Assembly: GCA_932521035.1 (NCBI GenBank)
Contig: OW051495.1
Coordinates: 7,936,001 to 8,000,000 of the forward strand
DNA from: Oscheius dolichura
Lineage: Eukaryota; Nematoda; Chromadorea; Rhabditida; Rhabditidae
Length of the DNA: 64,000 bases
Direction: 5' to 3'
Shown: in pieces, positions 10,282 to 24,614 of the stretch
Numbering within the stretch: position 1 is the first letter of the stretch
Layout of the letters: every line of letters starts with the position of its first letter
Program-made: the position numbers and the translations under genes
The notes under the pieces: model-generated
Seen by the model: only the letters and a program-made list of their open reading frames with translations
Told to the model about the DNA's origin: nothing
Database searches by the model: none

Positions 10282-13201
10282 ATGGCCCCGGAGGTTAATG
10301 TGGTTCTTCTCGGAAGTACCGGAGTAGGGAAGTCGACTATTATCAATGCTATGGCTAATTGGTTCGCCCATCGGAATTTAGAAGATGCAAGGGAAAATCC
10401 TTTGGTCTTGATTAATGCAGAATTCAATCATATCAGCGAGGATGTTAGTTCGCTGTAATTGAAAATAATCCTTCTGATCTTAGAAAGTTAGCCACCCTAT
10501 TAAGTTCGATGCTAACTACAGCAAGGAGACTGTGGCTAAGTCTACTGAGCATTTTAGCACTGGAGAATCTGTCACCCAGGTATCTATAATATATCATATT
10601 TCCTCGAATAGAGGTCCCTTGAAAAGAGAAGTACTGATTTCAATACCTTGTTCGGTGTTCTAATGCGAGGTGACCTTTTCGTTGAGGGGCGAAAATTAGC
10701 TTCTATTCGAGGAAATACGATGCTCCTTCACATAATTTGCTATTAGTATGCCTGTTCGTATACCTTCGAAGTTGGAATAAAGAAAAGAATAATTCGCATT
10801 ATTGACACTCCTGGAGTTAATGATACCAGAGGAGTGGCTCAAGATACTAAGAACTTTACGGAAATTGTGAATTACCTGGGACAATTCAAGTTAGAGCATA
10901 CGAGAAAATCAAGACGTTGTTTACAGAAAAATTGATGCTTTTATATTTCTGCTAAAACCAAATGAAACCCGCCTGGATCTTCATTTCCGCTACTCTATGA
11001 ACGAGCTTCTTACCCATCTGCATTCGTCAGCAGCTGAAAATATCATCTTCTGTATGTCAAACGGAAAAGCTACAAATTACAAACCCGGTGAGACATATGG
11101 TGTTCTTACGACGTATCTGAATGAAATCCACGAGAAACAGAAAATTAAAATTGCAACAGAAGGGTTTGGATATATTCATTCAGAGTCACAATCAGTTTAG
11201 AAGAATTTTTGTTTACGACAGCGAAGTTTTTCGCTATATCTGTGCGTATAATAATGCAATACAATTCACTAATAAGGAAATTAAACAAATTAAAGCAAGT
11301 TGGGAAAATGGAAGAACGGAGCTAACAAGGTAAAGAGTGACAAATTTGTAAAGGTTGTTTTTCAGAATGCTCCAACACATTTCCACCTTAACTCCACATG
11401 ACGTTATCAATACACTGTCTGTGACAAAAGTTCGCAGAGCTATAGAAAGGTTGGCAGGACCATTAGCTGAAATGTCCAAAAATCATACCGAAAACATGCA
11501 ATTGATTGAAGCGCAACGACAGCATCTCGAAAGGTGTATGGCAGCCGGCGTAGATCTTACCGGCAAACTCCATGCTGAGGTGCTCCACATGGAAACAGAA
11601 GAATTAAAAGATCCAATGACAGTTTGTGCTCATCGGAATTGTATAACCAGGCAGGAGCTACATCCTTATGGAGCCAAGGAAGTTGTTTATACCCAGGAGT
11701 GCCACAAGAACTGTGTTATACCAAATGTCAAAGTGAGAACCCTTACAATTTTGTTGGATACCGCAAAACCCTAATAGAACCCCGGGATCGTATTTCCAAT
11801 ATTCCCGGCGAACGGGGTAAGGGGGTGTTGCACACGGGCAATCAAGTTCAATTGAAATTTTATTCCCGTTATCGGCGTATATCACACGAGGGAAACCTCT
11901 TGTCCCTTGATGCTGACGCTATTTCTTGAAGTGCTAGAGCGGGACGACGAGGTAGTAGTCTCCCAGGTGGCAAAGTCGGCGGGGAGAGGGGGTCCGCGTC
12001 CATAACCGCTGATGTTGTTAAGCTTACCCGCTTGTAATATATAAATTAATTTAAGGTTGGTGAATATCCGAATGAGAACATCAAGGAATGTGAGATTTTT
12101 GCGGAGATAGATAACGAAAACATATGTTCCATTTGTCGGCATGGATTTGAACACCATCTTCACTTGAAGTATCGCCTTGTTAGACGAGTCGTTCGAGTAG
12201 GTTTCCCTCGCCAAAAAATCTATTATATGTTTTAGATACCTAATATAGAAATTTCCGAAGCACTGGCCAAAAATAACGATCAAATCGCTATAGCAGAAGC
12301 GTTTATTGCTGAACGAGAACAGCAGGTAATATTTTAGAAGGGCTCTGTCAGATGTTTGAATTGGTGGCATTACTGTATTTAGCCACAGTGAGCTCTTTCT
12401 AAAATAATCTAATGTTTTTGTAGTTTTTTCTCCTGCACGTGCTGAAAATAGTGAAATAACCATAGCGAATTTACTTCCTGTCAGACACCCTTTACTTTTT
12501 AACAGAAATAAAATTCAGAGGCTGCAATACCGGAAAGACTTGGAACAGAAGCAAACTACTTGCGCACATTTCGCAGTTTTTCTGAAGGAAAATGGGATTG
12601 TCCATTACAACGACCAATATTTAGTATATTTGAACAAGCAGATTCGTGAAATCGTATGTTTTTGCCATGATACATTAAGGAAATGCAATTTAGGAAGAAC
12701 ATTCTGATTCTGACGAGAATCCGGAACTTCTCAACAGGCTCATGGTTTCAAGGGACCAATACCAGGCACTGGTGAGTTCTACAATAATAGGCGGGGTTTA
12801 CTATATTACTTCAGGTTAAAATCTTCCAAGATTCGGTTAAAACAAATGGTACAAAAAGCGTTGAAGAAATCGAGGAAATGTTAAATAAACTGGAAACCAT
12901 GCCAGACGGTCAGCTTCTGGCAGATATTCAGGTGTTAATTGCGTAGCGACGATGATACCGCTAATTCTAGGCAATTGAACAACATGCTGTGGATACGGCT
13001 CATCTTCCCAATGCGCCCGTGATTCGTATAGACGAAAGAAAGCCATGGGATAGACTAAAGGACAAGGTTAAGAAGGACGCTAAAAAGGTATTCGGCGTCC
13101 CACCCAAGCCCAGACCGCGATGCACTAAGCCCACAACTTACTACAACGATTACGACTATAGCGGTCCTTCGACAAGCCATAGCTTTTCTTTCTTAAATTA
13201 A
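10282..13201 (+). CDS. P-loop GTPase-like protein with Cys/His module, copy 2
   Basis: The ATG at 10282 follows TTTTCAG directly; an upstream exon may add an acidic N-terminus. The G1 loop is GSTGVGKST (near 10310-10335), G3 is DTPGVNDT (near 10806-10830), then DAFIFLLKPNETR and 'IIFCMSNGKATNYKPGE'. Next come coiled-coil exons, a Cys pattern (VCAHRNC...ECHKNC, 11620-11720) and a second one (ICSICRHGF...HH, near 12125-12160). A segment of the type 'CAHFAVFLKENGIVHYND' follows (12560-12610), then a basic C-terminus. Introns are as short as 37 nt. Copy 1 on the minus strand matches through most of this order. The strand-6 motif differs from the Ras-type NKxD. The family is known but uncharacterised; GTP binding is inferred from the motifs. 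The first of the two Cys segments may bind zinc. Confidence 0.7.
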
Positions 13202-13234
13202 GGAAATGAATATTTGCTTGAAAACTCTTTATTA

Positions 13235-13358
13235 GGGGGCTAAGAAAAGTTTTTGGTCGCTCACCCAAGCCTAGGCAGCGATAAACCCAAAACTTTCTTC
13301 AACGATTATGAATATATCAGCCCTTCGACACGTCATGGTTTCTCTCATTTTTAAATCA
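13235..13358 (+). pseudogene. Decayed duplicate of the GTPase copy-2 terminal exon
   Basis: This stretch repeats the end of the gene just upstream (13080-13201). Shared words include CACCCAAGCC, CAACGATTA and CCCTTCGACA against CCTTCGACAAG. The copy carries substitutions and an early in-frame TAG, so it is non-coding. It fills the gap before the RBR gene and may now serve as 3' UTR. Confidence 0.65.
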
Positions 13359-13482
13359 ATGTTTTTATAATTCCGTCGAATTCTATATAAATATATATGT
13401 CAAATATTTGTTACCACTCTGACGTATTTGACGATTATTTATTATTTTCGTTTAAAAAGACTTAAATTATCTTTTCTTTAGG

Positions 13483-16400
13483 ATGCCTAACAACAATCCC
13501 CACCGCCGACAGGATAGAGAAACCCCTCATAAAAAGTAAGTGAATTGAAGCTGTTTGAAAAGAAGAGTATAAGAGCCAGTCTCTGTAAGACTCGAGAAAC
13601 CGAGTGCGGTGACGGAGCTCAGAATGCCTTCTAACCTAGTCTATCTGACTCAGTTTTCTATGCTGATCACGAATATCGCAATGAAAATTCTTGAAAATGC
13701 GATTTAGGGCGCGAAATTCCACATTCAAAAATCGGACGCGCCAAAAAATAACTTTTTCATTTTCTATTGAACCACCATATTTTTATAGCTTATCTGAACC
13801 GTCTCGGTGAGCCGAGTTTAGTAGTACAAAAATTTTATAGATTTGACCCAATTCTAATGGAGAAAATCCGGACTTTATGCCAAAAGCATTACTTTTTCAC
13901 TGGAATTTCATGGTTTTTGGCCAAAAAATCCCAAGAACCTACTTAGCCATACAGAAATTCGTACTCCTCGTCCTTTTTGCATCTAGGAACACCAATAAAA
14001 TAATACAAAAACCGGTGAAGTAAAAAGGCTACGCAGCTTTGAAGGCGTGCGGTCTGCCTACTTTCATTTCAACCATCGTCGTCTTTGTTACCGAAATAGA
14101 CCGCCTAGAAGGTCTTGTTGAGTTTTCCCGTTATGATCCCTATGTTCAGCTTTCGACGCCGGTTCCGAATGTGTAAATTGTTTGGAGATCGAATAAAGTA
14201 TTCTTGAGATATGGACCTTTTTCCACGAAATTAAACCGATTTTCACGAAGCGTGGACACAATAGCGCAGTGCGAAGCGCGCGGCCAGAGATCCAATAGGA
14301 GGTCGAGGGTTCGATCCCCGCAGATGAAACGTTTTTTTGCTTTTTTTATAAAGCTGTAGAATGATAAAACAACACTTTTTAAACGTCCTATGAAAATTCT
14401 AAACTTGGAAAGTCTAACCAAAATTAACGATGACAAAAAAATGACTCTTTTGCGACAGACCGCACGCCTTCAAAGCTGCGTAGCCTTTTTACTTCACCGG
14501 TTTTTGTATTATTTTATTGATGTTCCTAGATGCAAAAAGGACGAGGAGTACGAATTTCTGTATGGCTAAGTAGGTTCTTGCGATTTTTTTGGCCGAAAAC
14601 CATGAATTTCAGTGAAAAAGTGAAGCTTTTGGCATAAAATCGGGATTTTCTCCATTAGAATTGGGTCAAATCTATAAAATTTTTGTACTACTAAACTCGG
14701 CTCACCGAGACGGTTCAGATAAGTTATAAAAATATGGTGGTTCAATAGAAAATGAAAAAGTTATTTTTTTCCAATTTTTGAATGTGGAATTTCGCGCCCT
14801 AAATCGCATTTTCAAGAATTTTCATTGCCATATTCGTGATCAGCATGAAAAACTGAGTTAGATAGACTAGGTTATAAGGCATTCCGAGCTCCGTCACCGC
14901 ACTGCCCCCGCGGGGTTGCTCGATTCTTACAGAGACTGGCTCATAAGAGCTTCTGGTAGGGTACTTATCAATAAACCGAAATCGCTATCGGCTATCGGTT
15001 TCGTCCCCCTTCGGAGTCTTTTGGCTACAGTATTCCTAGTTCAAAAACTCTGGTTTTGGCCGTAATAATAGATTTTTCAGTCAACAAAGTGCTTCGCTTT
15101 CCAACAAAACACAACTTCAAGCTTCTTTGTATCAGTTTCGACAAGATTTAGAGTAAGTCAGTGGATTAGAAAATTGCGATAGAGTCATTTTTAAGAAAAG
15201 CTGTAGAGAGTAAGTTAAAAGATGCTGAAAGAAAAGTTGCCGGTATGAATTCGGAGCTGCGAGCAGTGCGACGTGATATGGAAAGGACGATGAATGACGG
15301 TAAAAAGGAGATTCAGGTAGCGTTTCTCTATTCAAGCTATCATTTTTCAAGCAAAATCAACAAATGTTAACAATAGGACGCACTAAACTGCAGGATACGT
15401 TGGATACTAACGAGCGTTATTATCAAGAAAAGGCAGACGAATTAATGACATCTCTACTCGCTAAAAGGATGGAAAATGAGGAGACTGAAGGGCTTCCTAC
15501 CCAGGAATGTGTGGTCTGTAGCGAGGAATTCAACGAGGTGTCGATGTTCGGCTGTAAGCCGGTGCACAAGCAAGCTAAAAACGAAAAGAACGCCGACTCT
15601 TCTGATGAATCCTCGGACGACTCTTCAACCGACACCATGGACTCCTCTGACGAAGATGAAAGCACTACTGTTAGATTGGAGTCAGCCTCTGAAGATGAAG
15701 TTCACTTTATCTGTGCCAATTGTTGTAAAGGCTACGCAGCGTACGTTTCCAACCTTTAATCTCCATGTCAACAAATTAAGATCGAAAGTAGTTGAGGGGA
15801 TGTTAGTGACTGTTGAACTAGGTTTTCCTTGCGCGGAGCCGAACTGTGAACATGTGCTCCTCTGGGGTAAGTTTTTCGATATTGTAAAATCTAAATTACT
15901 TGAATTATTTGGTAATTCATTAGTATTTAGGACCAATAAGTAAGATACTGGATGAGGCGATATTGAAACCTCTCGAAGCTCGACTCGCGACGTCAGCTCT
16001 TCGCGGAATTGATGGTATTGAATAGTAAGTTACTGCTAATATTAACAGTATGTTTATTATTGTTTCCAGCTGTAAAAGTTGTCACTATGGAATGCAGATT
16101 GAACGCCAAGAGCAAAAATTCTTCGCTTGCCAGAATAGAGATTGCCGGGCCATGTTTTGCAGGTTAAAATTAACTTACAAAGATTTACTTTATGACGCCA
16201 CCTAGTAAAGGCTAAGAAATTGAATTTTAGAATCTGTCAGGTGGACTATGACAAGCATTTGAATAAGACCTGTGATGCCGCTGATACTACAAGAAAAGAT
16301 ACAATACAGGCGTTGTAGGTTTTCTTTACCATCAATGCATACACACCACACAGCTCGCCGCGGCTGAAGAGAGGTCAACGCAACCGGGACCCGCGCAATT

Positions 16401-17646
16401 TTTGTTCTACGGGAAGAACAACTTTGTAGCATCAAACATTCGAAAACCACACATTTTCAGCGTTTTCTGTAAATTACATTCGATTCAACATGTTTGACAA
16501 TTTCTTTCTCAAAACTGTGACATCCGACCTTTTTCATTTTTACTGCAATCAATTAGTCTTGTTATGGGGAGCATTTAAGTTATAAACGGAAGAATATCAT
16601 GGGAAAAAGTTATTTTTGGGCTATTTCGGAACAAAAATTCACTGATATTCCATTACGCTTCAAATTTGCGTTACTTTATGTTTTCTCTTTTGCTTTATAG
16701 TAATTTGGGGCCGATAAGACCGAATAAAACATCAAAAACATGTGAAAATGTGTAGAAACGTATATATGAAAAACTGGCATGTGGTCACCGCGGGACCATT
16801 TTAGTCATTTTAGACCTTTGAGGTGTTGGCCTCGGCGAGCTGTGACCAGGGCTGGGCGGGACTGAAACCGGGAAAAAAATACGCAATGACGCCATCTCAC
16901 TAAAAAATATATTTATTGCATTGATTTGCATTTCTTTTGATTGCATCATATGCTCCACATTGGTAGCTTCATTTAGCAAAAGAAAAAATAACAAAAAAAT
17001 CTTAAAAAAAGGTATTTTTTACACCAATGGCGTGACCAATCCCGATTTTTTCAGTTTTTTTCCGAAAAACCGGGATTGGAAACGCGCAGTCACGCCACTT
17101 CATCGAAAAATACATTTTTTAAGACTTTTTGTTATTTTTTCTTTTGCTAAATGAAGCTATCAACGTGGAGCATATGGTGCAATCAAAAGAAATACAAATC
17201 AATGCAATAAATATATTTTTTAGTGAGATGGCGTCTTCCCGGTTTCAGTCCCGCCCAGCCCTGATACACACCTATCTATAGAGAAGAATTCCTGTCAGCA
17301 GCCAAATTTCGAGTCTGTCCTCGATGCAGCACTAGATTTACCAAGGACAACGACAATTCTTGCAATAAAATGACCTGTAGCTGCGGGACCACAATGTGCT
17401 ACATCTGTAAAGAAAGTCCAATTGCTTATGACCATTTCAATAAACCTCCAAAAACGTGTCAGCTACACAGCGATACTGACGTAGTAGACAGGATTAATTT
17501 AAACCATGCTATTGAGGAAGCTAGGAAAGACAAAAGATTTGGTATTTTAAAGTTTTTATTTTAAAAATATATTGGCCTCTTTAGAAAGACTACTTCCTTT
17601 ACTAGTGGCGAAGAGAGACAACGTCCCAAAAGCTGGTAACAAATAA
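13483..17646 (+). CDS. RBR E3 ubiquitin ligase, RNF216/TRIAD3-like
   Basis: The ATG at 13483 follows TTTAG. Exon 1 ends at 13535 and exon 2 starts at 15081, beyond a large transposon. N-terminal coiled coils (15085-15470) precede RING1, which starts ECVVCSEEF (15506). RING1 carries an acidic Ser/Asp insert of about 50 residues (15590-15700) before HFICANCC. The IBR reads CKSCHYGM...CQNRDC...CRICQVDYDKHLNKTC (16070-16280). RING2 reads CPRCSTRF...SCNKMTCSCGTTMCYICK (17315-17410), then the RNF216-type YDHF segment. By analogy with Parkin-type RBRs the catalytic Cys is that in 'NSCNKM' (codon 17361-17363). RBRs move ubiquitin from E2 to this Cys and then to substrate. The intron 16315-17281 holds two more transposons. 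The gene is 282 bases past the GTPase stop. Family call is strong; substrate unknown. Confidence 0.8.
13569..14946. mobile_element. Large inverted-repeat (foldback) element in RBR intron 1
   Basis: The left arm (about 13569-14057) recurs inverted at about 14455-14946 with near identity across some 490 bases. The ends read GAGCCAGTCTCTGTAAGA and TCTTACAGAGACTGGCTC. Inner arm ends read GAAGGCGTGCGGTCTG and CAGACCGCACGCCTTC. The middle 397 bases are unique and carry a tRNA-like sequence. No transposase frame is present. Confidence 0.75.
14250..14332 (+). repeat. tRNA-like element in the centre of the foldback element
   Basis: An A-box-like TAGCGCAGTGCGAAGCGCG and a B-box-like GGGTTCGATCCCCGC are followed by GTTTTTTTGC, a pol III stop-like T run. 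The anticodon arm is poorly paired. It resembles the elements near 7362, 53353 and 61600. Confidence 0.4.
16350..16843. mobile_element. Terminal-inverted-repeat element in RBR intron
   Basis: The left end ACAGCTCGCCGCGG and the right end CCTCGGCGAGCTGT are imperfect inverted copies. The inside is AT-rich with no coding frame. It directly abuts the next element at 16847. Confidence 0.5.
16847..17263. mobile_element. MITE with long inverted arms in RBR intron
   Basis: The ends CAGGGCTGGGCGGGACTGAA and TTCAGTCCCGCCCAGCCCTG are exact inverted copies. The arms continue inward for roughly 170 bases (for example CATATGCTCCACATTGG against CAACGTGGAGCATATG). No transposase frame is present. The ends resemble those of the element at 3172-3298. 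Confidence 0.8.
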
Positions 17647-18082
17647 AAATTGTGATATTTGATGTATACACCGTAAGTAAATCTGTAGAAATGACTTCTT
17701 TTTTCCTCGTATTACATAAATTCGATTACAATGAGCGAAACACAAACCTAGTCTCCAACTTTCTTTGTGAGGTGACCATGAGGCCGCTCCACATAAGACT
17801 CAAAACTTTGTCCACCCGATGGCATGCACTTCTGTAAAGTGGAGATCTAGCCGATCTAGCTCGCAAAGCGCGACCAAAAGAGTCATGAGCAGTCAGCCAC
17901 CCTCGTAGCCCACGTCGGAGAAAGGAGGTCGGAGAAAGGAGATTGGGGGCTGCCCGGTCCTGAGATGGCGACCTCTGGGTGCCCTCTCGCCGTCCCTACG
18001 ACTGTATTATCTATTCCCCCGCTAGTCTATTCCCGGTAGCTGAAACGTTAGAAGACCTATAGAAACTCACGACTTTACTCTT

Positions 18083-18227
18083 CTTCCTCATACCTTTTTC
18101 ACATCATCTATAAATAAATGACTGTATGTGTGCACTGCATGAGTAGGAGAGAGTCAAAGGGCCAAAACAAGCGATCTTCTATAATTAGGTAGATGATACT
18201 CTTCCACACTTTTCTTGGCATTCTCAC
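18083..18227 (+). repeat. 145-bp direct repeat, copy 1
   Basis: Matches 18626-18767 at roughly nine positions in ten. Shared words include ATCTATAAATAAATGACTGT, GTGTGCACTGCATGAG and GGGCCAAAACAAG. It encodes nothing recognisable. Confidence 0.7.
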
Positions 18228-18625
18228 GTCTATGTGCACTCCTTGACCGTTTCCTACCGTATAGTAGGGCTCGAAAAGCTGCAGAAAGAGCATTCTTTTT
18301 TGAAATAAGGAGGATGGTCAGACGTCTTTCTACTCTGATGTTCCACAAAGGTTAGCTGTAATCCCGTATAACAGGGGGAACAAAAGGATTGGAGGTAAAA
18401 GGTTCTGTGGGAAGGAAATGTAGTTGAAACTTTTACCAAGAATGCCTGTCGGGTTTATATTGGAATACACAAAGAGGTACATCTCGTTACGGCTGTTTCA
18501 TTCCCTCAATTAACCACTGGCAGTTGATCCTTTACTGATTTTGCTGTAATATTCACTGACTTTAAAAAAATAAACAAACGATAACCATTGCTTGAAATTT
18601 GTTCTCACCGGCTGGCATACACTTT

Positions 18626-18767
18626 CTCCTCATACCCTTTTCACAGCATCTATAAATAAATGACTGTGTGTGTGCACTGCATGAGCAGGAGAGAGTAAAG
18701 GGCCAAAACAAGTGATCTTCTATAAATAGGTGGATGATACTCTTCCGCGTTTTCTTTGCATTCTCAC
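18626..18767 (+). repeat. 145-bp direct repeat, copy 2
   Basis: Second copy of the 18083 repeat. Its GGGCCAAAACAAG word also recurs inverted at 18829-18842 (CTTGTTTTGGCCCT), giving a small inverted repeat. Confidence 0.7.
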
Positions 18768-18852
18768 TTCCTTGTTGAACAGGTTGATGTTTTATGATTA
18801 GTGTTTCCGGATTAGAAGTCCTATTGCTTGTTTTGGCCCTTAACTCCAACAG

Positions 18853-18917
18853 GGAATCTCCTGTTATAAGGAGGACAGAAATAAAAAGGCCATGCTCTTT
18901 AATCATCCTCTTCACCT
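18853..18917 (+). repeat. Upstream copy of a 65-bp promoter-proximal segment
   Basis: GGAATCTCCTGTTATAAGGA...TGCTCTTTAATCATCCTCTTC recurs with few changes at 19808-19872, directly upstream of the ATPase start. Possibly a duplicated promoter piece. Confidence 0.55.
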
Positions 18918-19807
18918 CGATCCCCTGTCTAACTTAACTTCTTGCACACTGGTTATAGACGGCGTCCCTTGCGGCAAGGGCCGTGCCCGTTGTCTTTAGG
19001 TACATGGCAAATATTACTCTCGGTGCACGTAGAAAAACCACGCAATTCACGTGTTGGTCTTTGGTAGAGAAATTGGCAGTAGGGTATTTTAGGATGACAC
19101 GCGAACCAGAAAACTGTAGACTACAGGGAGCGGTAATAGCCGAATTGAGAGGGAAAGGCGAGATTAAAGTGAGCAACGGAGAGCAGCTAACTGAAATTCG
19201 GCTAATGGGACCTACCAATTGATCTACAGCGTCCAAAAATGAAGGAATTAACTTAAGAAGGACCGGGTTTAAAACTCAATCGTCAAAAGAAAGGCTATCA
19301 CCTTTTTCCTACCAGCTATTACAATAAAATGCCTTTTTTATTGGTGCCTTGTGTTTGACCACTGTACTACAGTATTTGTAACTACCGCACTACCAAGAAA
19401 GGTTAAAACAAACAGTCATCAAGTTAAAAATAGATTGAACGGGCAACTCCTTCTTTGAAATTTGTTCTCCCTCGTCTCTCTGTCGAAATTTTCCGACAAA
19501 TAATAGAAACAGGGAGTAGCTATCTCCAAAACGCGTACTGCACCTTGAACTCATTTTAACCTCATCCAAGTTCGAAAAGCAAAGTCTTATTTACACACTC
19601 GGTCTCATTTTGCTCATTGTACCCTGTCCTGAGCATGGGTCTACAAATCTGACGAGAAGTGTTAATAAACGGGGGTATTTTCTGCGCCACATGCGTCAAG
19701 ATTGCACCCGGTGCAGGCGAACTCCATTGCAATGGAGAGGGGAATTCCACGGCTGAGTTCAGGGACTGCTTACGCGGCTCTGTTGACTCTTACAGTACTC
19801 CTGGCAC

Positions 19808-19872
19808 GGAATCTCCCGTTATAAGGAGGACAAGAATAGAAAAACCTTGCTCTTTAACCATCCTCTTCTCTT
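19808..19872 (+). promoter_or_regulatory. Candidate promoter-proximal segment of the first ATPase gene
   Basis: Second copy of the 18853 segment, with a TATAAGGAGG core, 50-110 bases upstream of the ATG at 19925. The duplication and position suggest regulation, but nothing else proves it. Confidence 0.3.
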
Positions 19873-19924
19873 CCGCTGTTTTGCACACCACCATACTCCT
19901 TTTACCTTTTCCAGAGCGAGAGGA

Positions 19925-24614
<4,690 letters not shown>

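Larger units (their letters stand above)
17647..19924. other. Repeat-containing region upstream of the first ATPase gene
   Basis: No convincing coding gene. It holds a tandem GTCGGAGAAAGGAG pair (17923-17955), two direct copies of a 145-base repeat (18083, 18626) and two copies of a 65-base segment (18853, 19808), the second just upstream of the ATPase start. A TTTTCCAG acceptor at 19905-19912 lies just before the ATPase coding start, so an upstream exon or spliced leader is expected. Confidence 0.45.

Noticed and set aside
15423..15665. Minus-strand Ser-rich frame
   Set aside because: Complement of the acidic RING1 insert of the RBR gene.
17640..18110. Tandem GTCGGAGAAAGGAG and nearby palindromes as a CRISPR-like array
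   Set aside because: Only two adjacent units without spacers, in animal DNA.
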